Origin: a virus
Virus record (IMG/VR): IMGVR_UViG_3300011111_000001
Coordinates: 1 to 43,384 of that record
Strand: one strand, 5' to 3'
Length of the DNA: 43,384 bases
Shown here: positions 24,572 to 32,773 of the stretch, in pieces
Layout of the letters: each line of letters opens with the position of its first letter
How positions within the stretch are numbered: the first letter of the stretch is position 1
The notes under the pieces: generated by a model
What the model saw: only the letters and a program-made list of their open reading frames with translations
Database searches by the model: none
What the model was told of the DNA's origin: nothing
Translations under genes and position numbers: made by a program

Positions 24572-25558
24572 CTAGCCAATGCGCTCGAACAGCTTAAGCA
24601 TCTTCGTCATAGCCGCTTCGTGCTCGGGGTGCGACTTGTCGTTGTACTTAGCGGTGAACGCCGGGTCGCCCATGAGCTTATCGGCCTCGGCCTTAGCCTG
24701 CGCCGAGCTCATGGTGCTGGGGTCATTAGGGTCGCCGCCTTCACCACCGGGACGCGGTAGAGGTTCGCCGCTGCGCATGCCAAGCGTAGTGAACAGCTCG
24801 ACAACGGCTGCCGTACCGATGTTGTTGTCGAGCGCGTCAATCACGTGCTCTGGTACGCCCGCGCGTTTAACGAAGTCCTTGCCCGCCGCTATGGCCGGAT
24901 CGAACTTGTCGCCAAGGTTCGTACGCAGCGCGTTCATGTCTTTTTCGTTCTGGTCACGCCATGCCGCCTCGTTCGCAGCGTTGTATTCTGGTATAAGTTT
25001 GTTCCACACTTCCATGCCAGCCTGCGCCTCGGCGGGGCTAGCGCCAAGCGCGTGGAACACCTGCTTACCGATATTAACAAGGCCGGGGTCGATCTGCACG
25101 TCGTTTGGCAGGTTAAATTCGTACGCGTCAGGCGCTTCTGGGCGTCCCTTCGCTTTGTAGAACGCAGCCATCTGCTCTGGCGTAGCGCCTTCGCCCGGCA
25201 GGTCTACCACGTTAGGGTTGCCGTTCTGTAGCTTGAGCAGGTTGTGGTACGCCATGGCGGCGTCTGCCGGGTTGCTGTAGTTCTTAGCGCGCATGGTCTC
25301 GCGCACACCTTCTTCCTGAATGTGCTCATACCACGGCTTCTCGCCCAGCGTCCATTTGCCGCCCTCGGCTGATTGCCAAGGGAACACCGTCACGCCGTCG
25401 GTTGGTGTTGCTGCCGGTGTAGCCGGTGTAGCAGGTGTAGCGGGTGTAGCAGGTGTAGCGGGTGTAGCAGGTGTAGCGGGTGTAGCAGGTGTAGCCGGGT
25501 CCGCCGTGCTAACTGGAGTAGGTGCAGTCGGGGTCGTTGGGGTGATCGGATCAGACAT
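24572..25558 (-). CDS. Capsid scaffolding protein with N-terminal Pro-Ala-Thr repeat
   Basis: The 328-aa protein precedes the capsid gene, the standard scaffold position. The N-terminus (residues ~6-50) is a disordered Pro/Thr/Ala region with nine ATP-type triplets. The rest is helical, with segments KGRPEAPDAYEFNLP, EYNAANEAAWRDQNEKDMNAL and a C-terminal EHEAAMTKMLKLFERIG helix that probably contacts capsid subunits. The PEAPDAYEF stretch is widely seen in podovirus scaffolds. The protein is acidic overall. It would be lost from the head at maturation. Confidence 0.85.
   Translation of the reverse strand: MSDPITPTTPTAPTPVSTADPATPATPATPATPATPATPATPATPATPAATPTDGVTVFPWQSAEGGKWTLGEKPWYEHIQEEGVRETMRAKNYSNPADAAMAYHNLLKLQNGNPNVVDLPGEGATPEQMAAFYKAKGRPEAPDAYEFNLPNDVQIDPGLVNIGKQVFHALGASPAEAQAGMEVWNKLIPEYNAANEAAWRDQNEKDMNALRTNLGDKFDPAIAAGKDFVKRAGVPEHVIDALDNNIGTAAVVELFTTLGMRSGEPLPRPGGEGGDPNDPSTMSSAQAKAEADKLMGDPAFTAKYNDKSHPEHEAAMTKMLKLFERIG
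25416..25496 (-). repeat. Nine 9-bp tandem repeats in the scaffold gene
   Basis: Units ggtgtagcN (plus-strand view) repeat nine times without interruption. The last base alternates a/g in the middle, giving an 18-bp higher-order unit. They encode the Ala-Thr-Pro triplets. Confidence 0.95.
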
Positions 25559-25570
25559 GGGGTGTATCCT

Positions 25571-25957
25571 TTAGCCTTCGGTTTGGGTTTTTACGTGGTA
25601 CTTCATCAGCGTTGTGTAGTCCAGTCGCGAGAACTTCATTATCCGGTGGAACACTTCGCTGCGCCCGGACAACATTGCGTGCACGTTAGGGTCCGGGTGG
25701 AACGTTGACGCAAAGCCGCGACAGAACGTAGCCAAGTCCTGCATGACAACTTCCACGTCTCCGTCTTGGGGCTTGCCCGCCTCGAACAACCTGCGGTAAG
25801 CCATAACCAGCCTCTCGTTTTTCACACCCGCTTCGGCATGTGCCTTGTCGTGCGCTTCTTTAAACTGGTCCTGTATGCTCTTTTGCTCGTCTGGGTCCAA
25901 CGGGTCAACGGGCTCTACGTAGCCCTCGCCGTCGTAAAAGCTATCTGGTTCTGCCAT
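25571..25957 (-). CDS. Bbp19-like phage protein
   Basis: The 128-aa protein resembles the Bbp19 family named from Bordetella phage BPP-1. Key segments are VMAYRRLFEAGKPQDGDVE, VMQDLATFCRGFASTFHPDP and SGRSEVFHRIMKF, giving the usual pattern of Tyr-Arg-Arg-Leu-Phe, a Phe-Cys pair and Gly-Arg-x-Glu-Val. The first ~30 residues are very acidic. It lies between portal and scaffold, as in BPP-1-like phages, with its ATG overlapping the portal stop. Its role in the head is unknown; head assembly is inferred from context. Confidence 0.78.
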   Translation of the reverse strand: MAEPDSFYDGEGYVEPVDPLDPDEQKSIQDQFKEAHDKAHAEAGVKNERLVMAYRRLFEAGKPQDGDVEVVMQDLATFCRGFASTFHPDPNVHAMLSGRSEVFHRIMKFSRLDYTTLMKYHVKTQTEG

Positions 25958-27636
25958 TACCCGTTAACCTCTTTCATCGCCTTAGCTACGGACGCAGCGG
26001 CTGGGGCCGCGTTAACCATCTCCTGACGTTCGGCCTGCGCGCTGCGCTGGTCCCTTATCTGCTTCTTAACCGCGTAGTCGTTCATCCAGCGCTCTGGAGT
26101 AGACAGGTTAGTCGCGATCTCAGGTATGGCGCGGTCGAAGTTAAAGTTGTCCAAAGGCTCTAGGTCGCCCGTGGCCGTGGCGAAGTTTATAGCCATCTCA
26201 GCCGTACGCATGAAGCCGCTTATCTCTTCTGCGTATTGGTTTTTTGCCAAAGGGGACGTGTACGTAACGGTGTAGTCCCCCTGCGCCTCTACCAGCTCTG
26301 GCGGGGGCGGAGGTAGCATGCCGAGCTCTGTCAGCACTTCTATCTCGCGCTGTATCAACGGGCCTAACCATTCCGCGTGCATACGCGCCATCGCAGGGGC
26401 CAACAGCGCCGAACGGTCCGCAAGGCGCTCAATCACCTCGGTAGCAGTCATCTGAGGCGTCTCTTGCCAGAACTCGAATAGCTTAACGAAGAAGCTATCT
26501 TCGATGTCGCTGCGCTCGTCGGCGAGTATAGCCTCCGCAGGCTGGAAGCGCCCCGGCTCAAGCACGTGCACTAAGCGGTTGCCGTTCGCGTTCACGGCCC
26601 CGAAGTTAACACGCCCCGGTGTTAGGTCCATACGGCCATTCATAGACCCGTCATCGTGCGCTAAGAGTACGTGGTCTGTGGCGCGCTGACCAGCCTTTAG
26701 GTATGACTTCTTCGTCGCGCTGGCGGTGCCAAGCGCGCCCATAGCCACAGCCGCTGGCGCGAAGCCGTACGGGTTGTCTGCCTCTGTGTACGTACGCGGT
26801 GTTAGGTACGGTAGCGAGTTGAAGCCCTCTTCCTCGCCTACGAACACCCGGTCCTCGACGCACAGGTAGCGCCCACGTACCGGGTAGCGTTTATTGTCCA
26901 ACGCTTGCGGGTCGAACTCGTTCTCGAACTTAACGCGCACCGAGTGCACAAACTCGAAGTATTTCTCTTTGTCTGCACTAGAGTTGCTGTTATCCGCAAC
27001 GGCCAACGCAGGCGGCAAACTCTCACCGGGGAACGCGAACTTAAAGCTATCCACCGTATAGAATATGCGCCGGAACACGTGATACGGGTCGCCGTTTTCG
27101 TCCGTAAGTATGTACACGTCGCGCAGGTTGGACGCTTTGTAGCGCACGCCGCCAGCGCGATCTCGCGGTGTTATACGCCGCTTTCCTATGAACGCCGGGC
27201 CAATTCCGTAGCAACCTATCGACCCGTACACCTCAGAGCTGCACTGCTCGAAACGTGACATCGGTAGGTAGCGCTGGTGGAACAGACTGCCGGTAACTTC
27301 GTCAAAGTACAGCTTGACCCTGCGGCTGCGCTTTAGCTCGTTGTCGCTCGGAGTGAGCTGGTGCCAGCGCTGCGCCATAGGCGTCAGCATGCGCATCAGA
27401 ACCGCCACGTACTTAGGGAGCGAGCGCACGCCGGTAGTATCGTACGCGACACGACGCGCAGCTTCTCGCATGTGGCTGCTCGTTACGGAGGGGCCGTCCG
27501 TCACCCAACCACCGTATTGTCGTGGCATACAGTACGCGCTAGCCATGCGCCACTCGTTCTCGTTGACCGAGCGCATGGTCTTGGCCCGCTGATACACGCG
27601 GAGTTCGGCTTCGGCGTCGAGGCTACCGTACTGCAT
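25957..27636 (-). CDS. Portal (head-to-tail connecting) protein
   Basis: The 559-aa protein matches the podovirus head-to-tail connector family. Diagnostic segments are SVNENEWRMASAYCMPRQYG, DTTGVRSLPKYVAVLMRMLTP, FEQCSSEVYGSIGCYGIGPAF, and EFWQETPQMTATEVIERLADRS (quoted in part), the last being the conserved MTATEV element. It forms the dodecameric DNA channel at the head vertex. I chose the ATG at 27636, which has AGGTGGGG six bases upstream, over a GTG four codons earlier. It begins one base after the preceding gene ends. Confidence 0.93.
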   Translation of the reverse strand: MQYGSLDAEAELRVYQRAKTMRSVNENEWRMASAYCMPRQYGGWVTDGPSVTSSHMREAARRVAYDTTGVRSLPKYVAVLMRMLTPMAQRWHQLTPSDNELKRSRRVKLYFDEVTGSLFHQRYLPMSRFEQCSSEVYGSIGCYGIGPAFIGKRRITPRDRAGGVRYKASNLRDVYILTDENGDPYHVFRRIFYTVDSFKFAFPGESLPPALAVADNSNSSADKEKYFEFVHSVRVKFENEFDPQALDNKRYPVRGRYLCVEDRVFVGEEEGFNSLPYLTPRTYTEADNPYGFAPAAVAMGALGTASATKKSYLKAGQRATDHVLLAHDDGSMNGRMDLTPGRVNFGAVNANGNRLVHVLEPGRFQPAEAILADERSDIEDSFFVKLFEFWQETPQMTATEVIERLADRSALLAPAMARMHAEWLGPLIQREIEVLTELGMLPPPPPELVEAQGDYTVTYTSPLAKNQYAEEISGFMRTAEMAINFATATGDLEPLDNFNFDRAIPEIATNLSTPERWMNDYAVKKQIRDQRSAQAERQEMVNAAPAAASVAKAMKEVNG

Positions 27637-27637
27637 G

Positions 27638-27889
27638 TTATACCCCACCTGACCCGCCGAGCAGCCTTACGGCGCTGCTCTGCGATCCTTCACTAACCCC
27701 TGTGCTGCCCGTGAGCAGGCTGCTCGCCCGCCCTCGTGCACGGTTATAGTACCGGCGCTTCTGATCCGCAGCCGCTGCCGCCACCTGTTCGTCTGTGCGA
27801 TCCGGCACCGCAGCCTCTTCCGGGGCTGGCGGCGCTGGCTCCACTGCGGGTGCCGGAGTGGGTTTAGGCTTCGAGAATAGGCCGCCCAT
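27638..27889 (-). CDS. Small Pro-rich protein between terminase and portal
   Basis: The 83-aa protein starts MGGLFSKPKPTPAPAVEPAPP, a Pro/Ala-rich N-terminus, and continues with a basic KRRYYNRARGRASSLLTG segment and a Gly-rich end. Small proteins with an MG-x-LF-x-KPK start and an R-x-RG-x-xx-LLTG motif are common between TerL and portal in podoviruses. The ATG is one base from the TerL stop and its own stop is one base from the portal ATG, so the three genes are translationally linked. Function unknown; a head-vertex role is inferred. The overlapping alternative frame at 27667-27894 is rejected. Confidence 0.75.
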   Translation of the reverse strand: MGGLFSKPKPTPAPAVEPAPPAPEEAAVPDRTDEQVAAAAADQKRRYYNRARGRASSLLTGSTGVSEGSQSSAVRLLGGSGGV

Positions 27890-27890
27890 G

Positions 27891-29450
27891 TCAAAGCTCC
27901 ATAGCTAGCGGGTCATCGTGCAGCACCGCTATCGTCTTGTTGGCTAGCGATGCAAACCTGTCACTGTCGCGCCGTGGCACCGTGACTGCAAAGGTCAGCG
28001 CAAGCATATCCCCTTCGTCAGGCGAAGGCAAGCGCCGCTTTTTCATGTCAGCTTTAGCTTCCAGCTTAATGCGCTGCTCGTGCCGGTCCAGCCCGTACAG
28101 TATGTGCACCAAGTCCCTGTACAGCTCCGTCTTCTCCGGGTCTTCGCCTTCCTTAAGGGGTAGGCACCCGCCTTCGTATATCCAGTCCCGCATCAGAGCC
28201 CATATCTCGGCCCTACGGTTAAAGTACAGGTCGAACCTGTGCGCAGCAGCTCCGGGGTGCACTTCTACCACCTTGTACCCTCGGTCCCTTAGCATGTCGA
28301 TCACACCAACGCCCGGCCCGGTGCTCTCTATCACAATCACGTCCGGCTTGTGCTTGTTAGCTTCCATCATGGCTATCTCGGCCACCTTGGTCGTGCTCTG
28401 TCCTTTTATACGTATACACGGTCTAGACCTGTTGTCCCTACCCTGCCGGAAACCTATAACAGTGCTGTCGTCACCGAACCGCGCAACGTCTATCGCCATT
28501 ATAAGCGCGGCACCGCTATCGCCCACAAGAGGCCGCGCCATTGCTTCTACTACAGCGTCCTTGCTAATGAAGCCGTTATACGACTGCGCCGGGAACTCGC
28601 CTTTAACACGTATGCGCACTTCGTCGCTATCGTCACCGTATTTACTTATTATGTGTTTGATGGCTAGCTTGTTCGTGTGGCTGACCTCTCTACTGTCCAC
28701 CTTCATGGTGTAGTACAGGTCTTTGTGTTTGTCGAAGCAATCCGCGAACTCGCCCTCCGGCCTCGTAGGGTTACCGAACGCGAAGAAGAACGCCTCGCCG
28801 TCCGTAAGCGCGCCCTCAGATACCTCCCACACTTTAGGCAATACGCCGGACGCCTCGTCGAACATAATGAACACAGTGCCCGTTTCGTTGTGCAGCCCCG
28901 CAAACGCCTCCGTCTTGTGCTCAGACACCGTGGCGGCGGTGACCATGTAGTTCTTCTGCTTGTCCGCTGGGTACTTCTTAAAGTAGAACGACGTAGCCGT
29001 CCACTCGAACCAATGCTTGTTCATGGCTAGGCTGTGCCACTTGGCTAGTTCAGGCCACGTCTTGTCTTCTAGCTGGAATTGCGTACTCGCGGTTACGACC
29101 CCACGCGTATCCACCCGCGTTGACATTAGGAAGTATATCAGCCACGCTACTATGGCGGACTTCCCTACGCCGTGCCCAGACGCTATGGCGCTGCGCCACA
29201 CTTCCATGTCAAGGCCCATGCCCGCCAACAGCCCGTTCTCGCGTATGTGGTCGCCTATCTGTATTAGTAACTTCTTCTGCCACGGCTCTGGACCGCGCTT
29301 ATTGTGCAGCGGGTTAAACGACCCGTCCGGCAGACACGGCTCGCCCCAAGGGAACACCGCCATGACAAGTCCGTAAGGGTCGTCATAGAACTCCGCTATG
29401 TACGCCGCTAGCGCCTCTTCGGTATCCGTACTTAGCTTAAGGTTGCTCAT
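27891..29450 (-). CDS. terL: Terminase large subunit
   Basis: The 519-aa protein packages DNA into the head. The ATPase has Walker A SGHGVGKS (residues 91-98, Lys97), Walker B VFIMFDEA (Asp198, Glu199), and a coupling-type segment FAFGNPTRPEG. The nuclease domain shows AIDVARFGDDST (Asp321), VIVIESTGPGVGVIDML and the C-terminal PSPDEGDMLALTFAV that supplies a late Asp. All key residues are present. It is the first gene of the minus-strand structural series. Its ATG is only 37 bases from the ATG of the divergent small terminase. A promoter for this operon is not obvious in that gap. Confidence 0.95.
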   Translation of the reverse strand: MSNLKLSTDTEEALAAYIAEFYDDPYGLVMAVFPWGEPCLPDGSFNPLHNKRGPEPWQKKLLIQIGDHIRENGLLAGMGLDMEVWRSAIASGHGVGKSAIVAWLIYFLMSTRVDTRGVVTASTQFQLEDKTWPELAKWHSLAMNKHWFEWTATSFYFKKYPADKQKNYMVTAATVSEHKTEAFAGLHNETGTVFIMFDEASGVLPKVWEVSEGALTDGEAFFFAFGNPTRPEGEFADCFDKHKDLYYTMKVDSREVSHTNKLAIKHIISKYGDDSDEVRIRVKGEFPAQSYNGFISKDAVVEAMARPLVGDSGAALIMAIDVARFGDDSTVIGFRQGRDNRSRPCIRIKGQSTTKVAEIAMMEANKHKPDVIVIESTGPGVGVIDMLRDRGYKVVEVHPGAAAHRFDLYFNRRAEIWALMRDWIYEGGCLPLKEGEDPEKTELYRDLVHILYGLDRHEQRIKLEAKADMKKRRLPSPDEGDMLALTFAVTVPRRDSDRFASLANKTIAVLHDDPLAMEL

Positions 29451-29487
29451 AGGCTGGGGTTCCTATATCCTGTGCTCGGAGGTGGCG

Positions 29488-29976
29488 ATGAACAGTTACG
29501 ATACTTACCCAAAGTGCCTAGAGGCTATCCGCTTGATCTCTGAGGGGCGCACGCACACTGTGGCCTGCGGGCAAGTCGGCATAACGGTAGCAGCGTTTCG
29601 CAAGCACTGCAAGGCCAACGAGGAACTCGGGGACGCCCTCGCGGAGGCAGACCAGCTCAGCTATGACGCCATGGTGGACGCTCTTCTGGAGCCAGACGCC
29701 CATCCGCTATACGGCTCTACGGACGCCAAGGTCATGAGCATAGTCTCGAAGAACATCCAATGGTTGGTGGCCCGCCGCGATCCCAAGCGCTACGGGGAGC
29801 GCATGTCTGTTGACGTCAACGTCACAGCGGATAAGGCCATAACCAACGCCTTAATGCAAGCACGGCGTAGGGCTATAGGAACGACAACCTCCGCGCCCAT
29901 TATAGACGCGGAGGTTGTTGAGGACGTGGGGGACGACGTGTCCCACTTGCTAGGGTTCGACCTTAGTTCGTCTTAA
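29488..29976 (+). CDS. terS: Terminase small subunit, Sf6-like
   Basis: The 162-aa protein should recognise the packaging site. An N-terminal helix-turn-helix lies near residues 15-42 (EAIRLISEGRTH, GITVAAFRKHCKAN). A helical core follows, with the hallmark IQWLVARRDPKRYGERMSV segment (residues 90-108) seen in Sf6/P22-type small terminases. The start has CGGAGG five bases upstream, which excludes longer readings. It is the only plus-strand gene between 7.7 and 33.7 kb, divergent from terL and overlapping the next minus-strand gene tail-to-tail by 14 bases. Its expression needs its own promoter or long read-through. A weak candidate (TTGCTC-17-TATCCT) lies at 29443-29471. Confidence 0.85.
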   Translation: MNSYDTYPKCLEAIRLISEGRTHTVACGQVGITVAAFRKHCKANEELGDALAEADQLSYDAMVDALLEPDAHPLYGSTDAKVMSIVSKNIQWLVARRDPKRYGERMSVDVNVTADKAITNALMQARRRAIGTTTSAPIIDAEVVEDVGDDVSHLLGFDLSSS

Positions 29977-31537
29977 CGCCGCACAGCTTTTCCAACACTG
30001 CCACTCGCTGTTCGAGGCTAGCGATGTACGCGGAGTACATCTCGTGCTTGTCGTCGTCTGGCGCGTCGCACAAGTGCTTCGACATCTGCCCAGCTTTCGG
30101 GTTTACCTTGGCGTAGCCGAACCGTTCTGGTAGGTAGGTGTGCCCGTCTTCTTCTGGGCCTTCGTTGTCTGGCGTAGCGCTGAGCGTGGCGTAGTCACGT
30201 GCTGCGTCTGCTTGCTCAGAAGTGATCGGCACAAAGTTGATCGGGTCGAAGCCTTTGGGGTATGCCAGCACCTTAACGATGTCTAGGCTAGGCGTACGGT
30301 GCACGATGGTCGCGTAGTCGAGGCCTTCGATGTCGGCATCAATGAACCCGAGCTTAGAGTTAGCGGCGCGGTCGTACAGCTCTGGACTTACGCGCGTAAA
30401 GCCTGCGGGGTACCCGCGCTCCAGTAAGCAGAACACACGCGCGCACACCAAGAACGCATCCGGCAGCTTTAGCTCTTCGGGGAAGCTGTCGAATAGCGTG
30501 GTCGCGTTTTCGAGCACAGTCAGCGCGCCGTCTTGGCCCGCCACTGACTGTAGGGCCATCATCAGCCCTTGTGCGTCGGCGTACGGTAAGGCGACCGGCA
30601 ACACTGCGATCACGTCGGTACCGCTGCGTATGCATGTAGCCGAAGCGTCACCGCCCGGCTTGGCAGCGTCAACGCCGATAACCCAGTCGTTGGTCTCAGT
30701 GTAACTTTCTGCCGCGTAGGCTGCGCTATCATCCCCGCTCGGGCTTGGTACCGGCGCTTCGGCCTCGTCCCCATCCTCGTCCTTATACACCTTGGTTACG
30801 ATGCCCTGCTTGTCGTCGATCATGATACTTGCAGCTTCCCACTGCATCAAAGCGAAACGCTGGTTGCTAGCCACGAAGGCTTCGTACGCGTCCCAGAACA
30901 GCTCTTGCGTCTGGAACACGTGCATGCAGTTGTCGTCGATAGCGTAAACGTTTACGACGTCGCCATCCCCGGCCAGCATAGTTAGGGCCCCGCGCTGCAA
31001 CGCCGTGTCGTATTCTGATCCGTCAATGCGGAGGGTGGACACTTCCCACCCGCCTTTTGCGTCCGTAGGAGTAATGCCGATGGCAGCAAGCTCCTCGACT
31101 AAATCCGCTGGCAGCGTATCTGGTAGTACGAACGCGCCGGACATGCTACCTGCCAGACGCTCTGTTATCGGCGCAGGATCACCGTACACGTGCTCGAACG
31201 CACCCTCGCCGTCTAGCAGGTCTTGAAGCTTGTCGAGACCGTCTGGGGCGTCGGCTACCGGGCCTTCCTTTTCCGCAACGCCGTGCACAACGCGCATGCT
31301 TGCTTGGTGTTGCCGGGAGAACTCGGGGTACACGCGTTCAACTTCGGCACGCGTGATCTTGTTCGTCGCGTCCACCATGCCGAGCTCGCTCATGGCCTTC
31401 TCGACGGCGGCCATCTTGACCTTACCGTCGGCGTTCCACGCGCTGTCGTCGTCTGGGTCAAGACCGCTTAGTGCGCCTGTCAGCGCTTCTGCAAATAGAC
31501 GGTCCTGCTCTTCGAGCTGGTTAACGTTATCACTCAT
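29963..31537 (-). CDS. Unknown 524-aa protein with RNase H-like motif
   Basis: No family is recognised. The first ~130 residues are acidic and helical. Residues 133-270 alternate strands and helices with a very acidic linker (KDEDGDEAEAP). Residues 285-305 read WVIGVDAAKPGGDASATCI, which resembles the first motif of RNase H-fold nucleases as in TerL (hydrophobic strand, Asp290, Gly-Gly-Asp). The C-terminus has a short coiled coil (ASLEQRVAVLEKL). About 19 of 21 Ile codons checked are ATC/ATT, so this gene shares the optimised codon use of the capsid gene and may be abundant. It overlaps the HTH gene at its start and terS at its end. Confidence 0.75.
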   Translation of the reverse strand: MSDNVNQLEEQDRLFAEALTGALSGLDPDDDSAWNADGKVKMAAVEKAMSELGMVDATNKITRAEVERVYPEFSRQHQASMRVVHGVAEKEGPVADAPDGLDKLQDLLDGEGAFEHVYGDPAPITERLAGSMSGAFVLPDTLPADLVEELAAIGITPTDAKGGWEVSTLRIDGSEYDTALQRGALTMLAGDGDVVNVYAIDDNCMHVFQTQELFWDAYEAFVASNQRFALMQWEAASIMIDDKQGIVTKVYKDEDGDEAEAPVPSPSGDDSAAYAAESYTETNDWVIGVDAAKPGGDASATCIRSGTDVIAVLPVALPYADAQGLMMALQSVAGQDGALTVLENATTLFDSFPEELKLPDAFLVCARVFCLLERGYPAGFTRVSPELYDRAANSKLGFIDADIEGLDYATIVHRTPSLDIVKVLAYPKGFDPINFVPITSEQADAARDYATLSATPDNEGPEEDGHTYLPERFGYAKVNPKAGQMSKHLCDAPDDDKHEMYSAYIASLEQRVAVLEKLCGVKTN

Positions 31538-31796
31538 TGGTGCTATCCTCTTTCTTTGGTACTACGGCCAAGTCTAGGCCCAGTGTGTTGAGCACAGCAC
31601 GTACACTTGCTATGCTAGGTGAACGCACGTGCCACATGTACATGGCGGAGGCGGCGATACCGGACCTCTTAGAGATGTTCGTGAAGGTTATCTTGCGGTC
31701 CAGTGCTTGGTCAACTATTTCCCTTATGGCCGGGTCAGCCGACTTGAAGCGGAGCCGGTAGTCACGATCTGGCAGGCGTTTACGACCCCTTGGCAT
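31530..31796 (-). CDS. Helix-turn-helix DNA-binding protein (XRE-like)
   Basis: The 88-aa protein has a basic N-terminus (MPRGRKRLPDRDYRLRF) and a helix-turn-helix around residues 30-72, with NISKRSGIAASAMYMWH as helices two and three, then SIASVRAVLNTLGLDLAVV, the usual XRE-type ending. It probably regulates phage or host transcription. The ATG at 31796 has GGAGG five bases upstream; a GTG four codons earlier would sit inside that site. It overlaps the gene on each side, so all three are one translationally coupled unit. No lysogeny genes accompany it, so a lytic switch is more likely than a prophage repressor. Confidence 0.8.
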   Translation of the reverse strand: MPRGRKRLPDRDYRLRFKSADPAIREIVDQALDRKITFTNISKRSGIAASAMYMWHVRSPSIASVRAVLNTLGLDLAVVPKKEDSTNE

Positions 31797-32613
31797 CGTC
31801 ACCTCCACTTGCGGGTTTAACGCGCTTAGCCTGCATCGCGTTTAGGTACTGGTTGCACATGCGCATTAGCTGCGTACCGAACTCTTCGTAGCCCGCTGTG
31901 AGGCACAGACTGCCAAAAAGTTTAGCGGCAGCCGCTGCGCGCTCGTCGTTCGCCACGTCGAGCACTACGTACACCGCGCCCGGAACATCGCGGCCGTCTG
32001 TGCGCTTGACTTGGTACTTGTTGTACACGCCAAGCTTCTTATCGTCCGCCTTTTCTACGTACACGTTAAGGTCGCGCACTAGCCCGATGTGGTGGCCGTA
32101 CGGCGGGGTCTCAATGTCGTCACGCTGCAACATGTACTTTAACAGCTCTTTGCCTTGACGTGGCGTTACAGTCACTGGTGGGTTGCGTAGCGCGCCGGGG
32201 GTGGCCATAGCGCGCTGGTAGTATTCCAGTACGCGATGCACACACATAGTGTCCAGCTCGTGTTTTGGGATGTCGCCCGCATCGGCGGGGTACCCTTCTA
32301 GGCTGTTAAGCGCGGCGTTTAGCATTGCGCCCATAGTCTTGCCACCACGGCGGCCACCGCTGACAAACCGCACCTTGGGCGGCCTTGCCTGCATCACGTG
32401 GTTCTCGTCAGCCTCGCGCAGACACTTTAGTATCTCCGGGGACACGAGGGGTGGTACCTCGTCTTCGACCGGCACGTAGCGCGGTAACTTACTGTTGATG
32501 AAGCTGGCACGTTTAGCTTCGCACTGGCTACACAGCGTCACACCGAAACGCGAGCTATGGTGATGGTTCCACGCCTCGCCGCAGTCAACGCACTCTTTAC
32601 TATCCTCACTCAT
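31780..32613 (-). CDS. Unknown 277-aa protein with zinc-finger N-terminus and P-loop-like motif
   Basis: Four Cys (8, 11, 28, 31; CVDC and CSQC) form a treble-clef or ribbon-type zinc site. Residues 81-100 read VRFVSGGRRGGKTMGAMLNA, a good match to a Walker A loop (G-x4-G-K-T, Lys92) with the Arg-rich style seen in terminase ATPases. No convincing Walker B follows, and the rest (KADDKKLGVYNKYQVKR, VYVVLDVANDERAAAAAKLF) is not recognised. It is the first gene of a three-gene overlapping minus-strand unit and its leader is a long inverted repeat. A nucleic-acid-binding role is inferred. Confidence 0.72.
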   Translation of the reverse strand: MSEDSKECVDCGEAWNHHHSSRFGVTLCSQCEAKRASFINSKLPRYVPVEDEVPPLVSPEILKCLREADENHVMQARPPKVRFVSGGRRGGKTMGAMLNAALNSLEGYPADAGDIPKHELDTMCVHRVLEYYQRAMATPGALRNPPVTVTPRQGKELLKYMLQRDDIETPPYGHHIGLVRDLNVYVEKADDKKLGVYNKYQVKRTDGRDVPGAVYVVLDVANDERAAAAAKLFGSLCLTAGYEEFGTQLMRMCNQYLNAMQAKRVKPASGGDDAKGS

Positions 32614-32643
32614 TGGGGTCTTCTCCTCTATACGCCGTTAAGG

Positions 32644-32720
32644 TTAGGAGGCAGGACAAGCCGTCTGTTACGATAGGCTCACACCCTGCGCGCAGGATGC
32701 CTAGTACGCCCGCCTCCTAA
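32644..32720 (-). promoter_or_regulatory. Nested inverted repeat in the minus-strand 5' leader
   Basis: TTAGGAGGC (32644-32652) pairs perfectly with GCCTCCTAA (32712-32720). Inside lies TAGGC paired with GCCTA, enclosing the self-complementary CCTGCGCGCAGG. The structure sits ~30 bases upstream of the 277-aa gene's start, so transcripts from a promoter near 32.75 kb would carry it. It could be an RNA control element or a DNA operator. Confidence 0.7.
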
Positions 32721-32738
32721 TTTTCACGATAATAGAAC

Positions 32739-32767
32739 TTGACATGTTATGCAAGAGCTTTTATTGT
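32739..32767 (+). promoter_or_regulatory. Sigma70-type promoter
   Basis: A perfect -35 TTGACA is followed after 17 bases by TATTGT (4 of 6 to consensus). Start of transcription is expected near 32774. It has no gene of normal size before a terminator at 32871-32908, so it seems to drive a short RNA. Confidence 0.7.
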
Positions 32768-32773
32768 CCGGGG

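Noticed and set aside
25416-25496. Possible CRISPR array
   Set aside because: The repeats are contiguous 9-base codon units with no spacers, inside a scaffold gene.
27667-27894. 75-codon alternative frame between terL and portal
   Set aside because: The 27638-27889 frame has the conserved MG-x-LF start and better joins to both neighbours.
31530-31796. HTH protein as a lysogeny repressor
   Set aside because: No integrase, attachment site or divergent cro-like gene accompanies it, so a lytic regulator is more likely.
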